Of a stretch of DNA of 64,000 nucleotides, positions 60,276 through 64,000 are shown one piece after another. The notes under the pieces are model-generated. The model did no database searches, had not been told where the DNA came from, and saw only the letters and a program-made list of their open reading frames with translations. The stretch spans positions 1 through 64,000 of the forward strand of contig CANBBP010000003.1 of assembly GCA_947366895.1 (NCBI GenBank), written 5' to 3'. Every line of letters starts with the position of its first letter. Within the stretch, counting starts at the first letter, position 1. The translations under genes were made by a program, and so were the position numbers. Source of the stretch: an uncultured Clostridia bacterium (GTDB taxonomy: Bacteria > Bacillota > Clostridia > Christensenellales > UBA1242).

Positions 60276-61064
60276 TTAATCTTTTATAGGGATTATAACT
60301 AAATATCTATTTGGTTCTTCGCCTTCACTTTTTGTTGTTACACCTTCAAAACTTTGTAGAGCAGAATGAATTATTTTTCTTTCATAAGCATTCATTCTTT
60401 CAAGTTTTATAGGTTTATTTATTTTAAGTGCCTTGCTTGCCATTCTTTCAGCAAGTGAGACAAGAGATACCTCTCGCCTGTTCTTATAATTTTCTACATC
60501 AAAATAAAATCTTGTATCTCTATATCCTTTATTTTTAAGAACATTGCTTAAAATATCTTGAATAGCATTTAAAGTTTCGCCCCTTTTTCCAATAAGAGTG
60601 CTTACTTTTTCACCAGAAGCATTAAAAGTTATCCCGCTTTCTAGTTCTACAGCACTTATTTCTGCTTCTACATTCATTTTATTAAATAATTCTTTTAAAA
60701 AGTTTGTTCCAAATTCAATAGCATTATTGCCAGTAATTATAGAAGTATCTTCTTTATTTTCTTTTTTTGTTTTAGAAACTTCTTTTTGTACTTGTTGTTT
60801 TTCTTCCTTAACCTTTTTTTCTATTGTTTTGGTTGGTCGTTTAACTTCCTCTATCTTTTCTTCTTTTTCTTGCTTTGCTTCAAGTTCTTTTTGTCTTGTT
60901 TCCTCAACTTCTTTATCAAGAGTAAGTTCCACAGTGGCTTTTTTAAATAAACCACCTTCATCTATAATTTTTATATCAACTTCATCTTGCGTTGCATCTA
61001 GTTCTTTAAGCCCTTCCTCTATGGCTTTTTGAATACTTTTAGCCGATACTCTAATTTTTTTCAT
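60276..61064 (-). CDS. khpB: RNA-binding protein Jag/KhpB
   Basis: A 262-residue protein. The Jag N-terminal domain (KKIRVSAKSIQKAIEEGLKELDATQDEVDIKII) is followed by a Glu/Lys-rich linker of about 90 residues, then a KH-like domain with STLIGKRGETLNAIQDILSNVL and an R3H domain (KLERMNAYERKIIHSALQSFEGVTTKSEGEEPNR). It binds RNA and affects cell wall and division. The frame opens two codons upstream at 61070, but AAAGGGA is then too close, so I start at the ATG at 61064. It follows yidC. Confidence 0.92.
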   Translation of the reverse strand: MKKIRVSAKSIQKAIEEGLKELDATQDEVDIKIIDEGGLFKKATVELTLDKEVEETRQKELEAKQEKEEKIEEVKRPTKTIEKKVKEEKQQVQKEVSKTKKENKEDTSIITGNNAIEFGTNFLKELFNKMNVEAEISAVELESGITFNASGEKVSTLIGKRGETLNAIQDILSNVLKNKGYRDTRFYFDVENYKNRREVSLVSLAERMASKALKINKPIKLERMNAYERKIIHSALQSFEGVTTKSEGEEPNRYLVIIPIKD

Positions 61065-61103
61065 TTTCATTCCCTTTTATAAAAAGTTTATAGCAAACTT
61101 TCT

Positions 61104-62282
61104 TTATCTTCTATAGTCAACCTTTATTTCTTCTTTGTGCTTTTTTTCCTGAACATCTTCTATTTTATTACAAATTACTGTAGTAAGTGGGGTAATAAGG
61201 GTAGTCATAAGAGAGTTTGTAATAATATAAATAGCAAAAATAGCACTTGATGAAATAGTAAATAAAAGCATAGTTATAGGCATAATAAACATCATAATTT
61301 TTGTAAAACCTGGTTGTTGAACTTTTAAAGTTTCTCCAGTTTTAGCTTTTGGGCGAGAAACCCATCTAATCACAAGTTGAGACAATAAACTAACTAAAAC
61401 AACTATGATAGATAAAATATAATAGCCATTAGTTTGGTTTAATTCCTTATTATTTAATAATTCCCCCATAACAAGATTATATTCGGCTTCAGAAACCCCT
61501 TCTTCGCCCGTAGAAACTTTAAAATCGTTATAACTTGCTATTTCACTAACAGTAGCCTTATCTGGTCGCCAAATACTTCTAATCCAAAGCCAACTATCTT
61601 TTATTTCTGAATAATGTTGAGCTACTAGTTTTTGGGCTTCTTCTTGACGAAGAGTTCTATCTTTTACAACAGTTTCCTGAGCAAGAGCTCTTTTTTCTTC
61701 CTCAGTTCCTGTTGTTAAGCCTGCAAAAATTTCATCTTCTTTTGCTTTTTCAGTTTCTTCTAACAATTTATTTTTTTCTTCAACAGTGGGTAAAGAGTTA
61801 TATTCTTCTAGAATTCCTAAATCTGTACCTAAATAGTTTGTTTCATAGCTATTGTAATAAACCTGCTGTAATTCAAGATATTGATTTTTAATCTTAAAAC
61901 CTGCTATTGATTGTAAAGATGACCACAAAGTTAAAAACACGGTTAATGTAACAGCCATATAAACTATCATAACAATGCAGGAACCTGACATTTTTACATT
62001 ATTTTTTTTATATAACTCGTTTTGTTTTTGATAAAGTAGGGTTTGATTTTGCCCATATCTTTTTTTGAGTTTTTCAAGCTCTGGTTGTAGTTTTGCTTGA
62101 GCCCTTGTTTGCTTATTGGTAAAGTATCTTTGCATAAAATCAACAGGACTTAACACCAATTTTAAAACAATAGTAAACAAAATAATGGTCCATGCATAAC
62201 TACCAACATCAAAGAGTTTTATAATCGAAGCCCAAAAATTACCTTCTGGCCAAATAGAACCCAGTAAGTTTATAAAATCCAT
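61104..62282 (-). CDS. yidC: Membrane protein insertase YidC
   Basis: A 392-residue YidC/Oxa1 protein of the Gram-positive type without the large periplasmic domain. SYAWTIILFTIVLKLVLSPVDFMQRYFTNKQTRAQAKLQPELEKLKKRYG is the first membrane segment and cytoplasmic hairpin with the conserved Arg; a Glu-rich insertion of about 100 residues (residues about 150-260) is unusual in its length; three further membrane segments follow (NGYYILSIIVVLVSLLSQ, IMMFIMPITMLLFTISS, ALFAIYIITNSLMTTL-type). It overlaps yidD by 13 bases. Confidence 0.92.
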   Translation of the reverse strand: MDFINLLGSIWPEGNFWASIIKLFDVGSYAWTIILFTIVLKLVLSPVDFMQRYFTNKQTRAQAKLQPELEKLKKRYGQNQTLLYQKQNELYKKNNVKMSGSCIVMIVYMAVTLTVFLTLWSSLQSIAGFKIKNQYLELQQVYYNSYETNYLGTDLGILEEYNSLPTVEEKNKLLEETEKAKEDEIFAGLTTGTEEEKRALAQETVVKDRTLRQEEAQKLVAQHYSEIKDSWLWIRSIWRPDKATVSEIASYNDFKVSTGEEGVSEAEYNLVMGELLNNKELNQTNGYYILSIIVVLVSLLSQLVIRWVSRPKAKTGETLKVQQPGFTKIMMFIMPITMLLFTISSSAIFAIYIITNSLMTTLITPLTTVICNKIEDVQEKKHKEEIKVDYRR

Positions 62283-62563
62283 TTTATTTTCCCTTTAATA
62301 TTTGGTTTAATAGGGTCCCAACCACCTTTTGTAAACGGAACACACCTACATAATCTTTTAACTCCTAAATAAAAACCTTTAAAAAATCCGTATTCTTTAA
62401 GAGCTTGCAAAAAATAAGTAGAGCAGGTGGGTGTAAATTTACAAACATGTGGTAAAAGTGGAGAAATACACCATTTATAAAAATATATAAATGCGTATAA
62501 AACCATTTTAAAAGGAAAGAGTATTATTTCTAAAAGGACTTTAACAAAATCCCTAATTTTCAT
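62270..62563 (-). CDS. yidD: Membrane protein insertion efficiency factor YidD
   Basis: A 97-residue protein with YKWCISPLLPHVCKFTPTCSTYFLQALKEYGFFKG and RCVPFTKGGWDPI, the YidD signature with its Cys residues and an N-terminal amphipathic helix (LLEIILFPFKMVLYAFIYF). It assists YidC insertion. Overlaps rnpA by 11 bases and yidC by 13, so coupled translation is probable. Its N-terminal extension of about 18 residues is longer than in most. Confidence 0.93.
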   Translation of the reverse strand: MKIRDFVKVLLEIILFPFKMVLYAFIYFYKWCISPLLPHVCKFTPTCSTYFLQALKEYGFFKGFYLGVKRLCRCVPFTKGGWDPIKPNIKGKIKWIL

Positions 62564-62903
62564 TATTTAACTTTAATAAACCTGACTTTTTTAGAAGATA
62601 TAAAAAGTTATTTGTAACTTCGTTTAAACCAAGTTCCTCACTACCAGCCCTTGCTACAAAAACATAGTTATTAACTGGTAATAAATTTAAATTCTGCCTA
62701 ATGGCTTCACTCATTAATCTTTTAATTCTATGCCTAGTAACACTATTACCAACTTTGTTGCTAACAGTAAAACCTATTTGAGAAAATGGGTATTTGGTTT
62801 TTACAACATACATTGTAAAGAACTTACAAAAAAACGCATTGCCCTTTTTGTAGATATAATTAAACTCTTTCTTTTTTTTTAATCTATTTTTTTTATCCAA
62901 CAT
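62553..62903 (-). CDS. rnpA: Ribonuclease P protein component
   Basis: A 116-residue RnpA. LDKKNRLKKKKEFNYIYKKGNAFFCKFFTMYVV, IGFTVSNKVGNSVTRHRIKRLMSEAIRQN, with the RNR-like motif as RHRIKR, and YVFVARAGSEEL are family features. It binds the RNA subunit and the 5' leader of tRNA precursors. It is between rpmH and yidD, the usual order. Confidence 0.94.
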   Translation of the reverse strand: MLDKKNRLKKKKEFNYIYKKGNAFFCKFFTMYVVKTKYPFSQIGFTVSNKVGNSVTRHRIKRLMSEAIRQNLNLLPVNNYVFVARAGSEELGLNEVTNNFLYLLKKSGLLKLNNEN

Positions 62904-62932
62904 AACAAAACATCTTTTATGTTAAATTTTTC

Positions 62933-63070
62933 TTATGCAGATAATTTTTTTCTTCCACGATTTCTGCGTCTTTTTAAAACTTTTCTTCCATTTTTAGTAG
63001 CCATTCTTTTTCTAAATCCGTGTACTTTAGACCTACTTCTTTTGTTTGGTTGATATGTTCCCTTTTCCAT
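62933..63070 (-). CDS. rpmH: 50S ribosomal protein L34
   Basis: A 45-residue, extremely basic protein starting [22 protein letters not shown] and containing [22 protein letters not shown], an unmistakable L34. AGGAGG precedes the ATG. It heads the rpmH-rnpA-yidD-yidC-jag cluster, and is too short for most ORF cut-offs. Confidence 0.97.
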   Translation of the reverse strand: MEKGTYQPNKRSRSKVHGFRKRMATKNGRKVLKRRRNRGRKKLSA

Positions 63071-63192
63071 AAAATCCTCCTGTAAAAATTATTAAGTAAA
63101 TTTTTGTAGTATTAAATTTGCAAGCCTGTCTGAATTTTATGAATTTAAGGTCGTTACCACAAGAAAGCTACCAATATTAAACTTGCTTATGC

Positions 63193-63221
63193 AGTTTAAA
63201 ATATTTTTGCCGACTTGTCAA
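63193..63221 (-). promoter_or_regulatory. Promoter of the rpmH operon
   Basis: On the minus strand, TTGACA (63221-63216), a 17-bp spacer and TAAACT (63198-63193). The leader to rpmH would be about 115 nt. Confidence 0.6.
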
Positions 63222-63625
63222 TCCGTTTTTTAAAAAAATGTTTGTGAAAGTTGCACTAAATATTTTATTAAAAATCACTTGCTTTTTTGTTTTTTATAGT
63301 TAAGCACTTTAAAAACCGACCAAGCAAAAGGTTATGAGAAAGGCTAAACTCCTTTATTTAAGCCACATGTAGCGGTTTAAGAAATAAAAAAAATATTTTA
63401 TTGAACACCCAGACGGTAATTATAATTAATAAAATATATATATTAATATTTATAATAATTAATAATAAATATTAATTTTTAGATTCGACTGAACCTTCAG
63501 TTATAAATATATTTATATATATAATATTTTAATTTTATAATAATAAAAAAAATTTATTTAATTTATTATTTATAATTTTTATTTTTTATCGACTAAGCAG
63601 TAAGAATATTTTATTTTAAAAAAAG

Positions 63626-63705
63626 TTACCCACAATTGGTTAAGTTTTTGTTGATAACTTTTTTATTTTTTAAAGAAGAAAAAAGAAGAAGATGAGTGTG
63701 TATAA
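63626..63705. other. DnaA-box cluster in the dnaN-rpmH gap
   Basis: The gap 63071-63813 (743 bp) has no gene. It holds three 9-mers one base off the DnaA box TTATCCACA: TTACCCACA at 63626-63634 (+), TTATCAACA at 63649-63657 (-) and TTATACACA at 63697-63705 (-), next to an almost pure AT stretch (63420-63600). This is compatible with part of the replication origin; it is not proof. Confidence 0.5.
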
Positions 63706-63752
63706 ATAATATATAACACAAATCAAACATTTACCACTGTTAGTGCCAAAAA

Positions 63753-63795
63753 TAAAAAAAATTAACCACCTTTCAAAAGTAGCTAATTTTTTTAT
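63753..63795 (-). terminator. Terminator of dnaN
   Basis: On the minus strand, AAATTAGCTACTTT and AAAGGTGGTTAATTT pair with three G-T wobbles around a 3-base loop, followed by eight T. Confidence 0.7.
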
Positions 63796-63813
63796 TACAA
63801 TTTAATTAAAAAT

Positions 63814-64000
63814 TTATTGGTTAATAATTCTTACTGGAAGAATTAAATATAAATATTCATCATTATCGCTAGGAGTTATTATACATGGGCTAGAAGCTAT
63901 GTTAAAACTAATTTTAATTGCTTCATCAGTGATAGTTCTAAGACATTCTGTAAAATATCTTGAGTTAAAAGCAATTGTTAAATCGTTACCCTTTAGAGAA
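63814..64000 (-). CDS. dnaN: DNA polymerase III beta subunit (sliding clamp), 3' end only
   Basis: The last 62 codons are in the window: FSKGNDLTIAFNSRYFTECLRTITDEAIKISFNIASSPCIITPSDNDEYLYLILPVRIINQ then TAA. The segment ending in YLYLILPVRI matches the DnaN C-terminus (MPMRI-type), where the clamp binds partner peptides. dnaA would be expected upstream, outside the window. The gene reads leftward towards rpmH, in the same direction as rpmH-rnpA, unlike Bacillus subtilis where the two diverge. Confidence 0.9.
   Translation of the reverse strand, partial: SLKGNDLTIAFNSRYFTECLRTITDEAIKISFNIASSPCIITPSDNDEYLYLILPVRIINQ

Overview
The window is a 64 kb piece of a very AT-rich chromosome of a low-GC Gram-positive-type bacterium (Bacillota). 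The evidence is the order dnaN / rpmH-rnpA-yidD-yidC-jag-mnmE-mnmG-rsmG-parA-parB near the replication origin, canonical parS sites, AGGAG-type ribosome binding sites and Wzx/Wzy/EpsG-type capsule genes. TGA (deoD), TAG (wzx-side genes) and TAA are all ordinary stops, so the standard bacterial code applies and the mycoplasma-type code is excluded. I cannot name the genus.

Layout. 1-7.8 kb holds housekeeping and salvage genes: a frameshifted inositol-monophosphatase-family gene, an MFS-like transporter, a CYTH protein, DegV, a membrane-anchored XRE regulator, cmk, deoD and mscS. 7.9-20.6 kb is a capsule/exopolysaccharide locus made of two convergent operons: rightward wecB-like, GT32, GT2, GT4, capE-like, a capF-like/glycosyltransferase fusion and wzx; leftward GT2, wzz-like, epsG/wzy-like and GT4. 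20.9-25.0 kb holds a zinc-ribbon membrane protein, mgtE, a PAP2 phosphatase and an NTPase. 25.0-25.8 kb is an extremely AT-rich gene-free stretch, followed by a NUDIX gene broken by an amber codon.

26459-34074 is a complete 7.6 kb inovirus-like (filamentous-phage-like) prophage integrated in the 3' half of a tRNA-Gly(CCC) gene. It has 49-bp att repeats, a tyrosine integrase, an XRE repressor with a palindromic operator, a small DNA-binding-protein candidate, tiny hydrophobic coat-like proteins, a Zot/pI-type ATPase, a secreted and membrane-anchored adsorption-like protein with Gly-Tyr repeats, and a replication protein joining an HUH nickase to a superfamily-3 helicase. Its non-coding DNA is highly structured: iterons with an origin hairpin, a packaging-signal-like hairpin cluster, and a 73-nt tRNA-like fold. 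This is the most interesting system in the window.

34-52 kb returns to chromosomal genes: a YwaF-like membrane protein, a strongly structured non-coding block (35.2-35.5 kb), a phosphoesterase, an HD hydrolase next to an unusual nucleotidase/nucleoside-hydrolase fusion, ychF, an unknown 665-residue Lys-rich protein, folD, gap, an M29 aminopeptidase, class II aldolase, NUDIX and ftsH with a long C-terminal tail. 52-64 kb is the origin-proximal region: four parS sites in the ftsH-parB gap, parB, parA, rsmG, mnmG, a phosphatase, mnmE, jag, yidC, yidD, rnpA, rpmH, a DnaA-box-bearing gap, and the 3' end of dnaN. Nearly all genes there read leftward, which suggests that replication moves leftward from an origin at or beyond the right edge.
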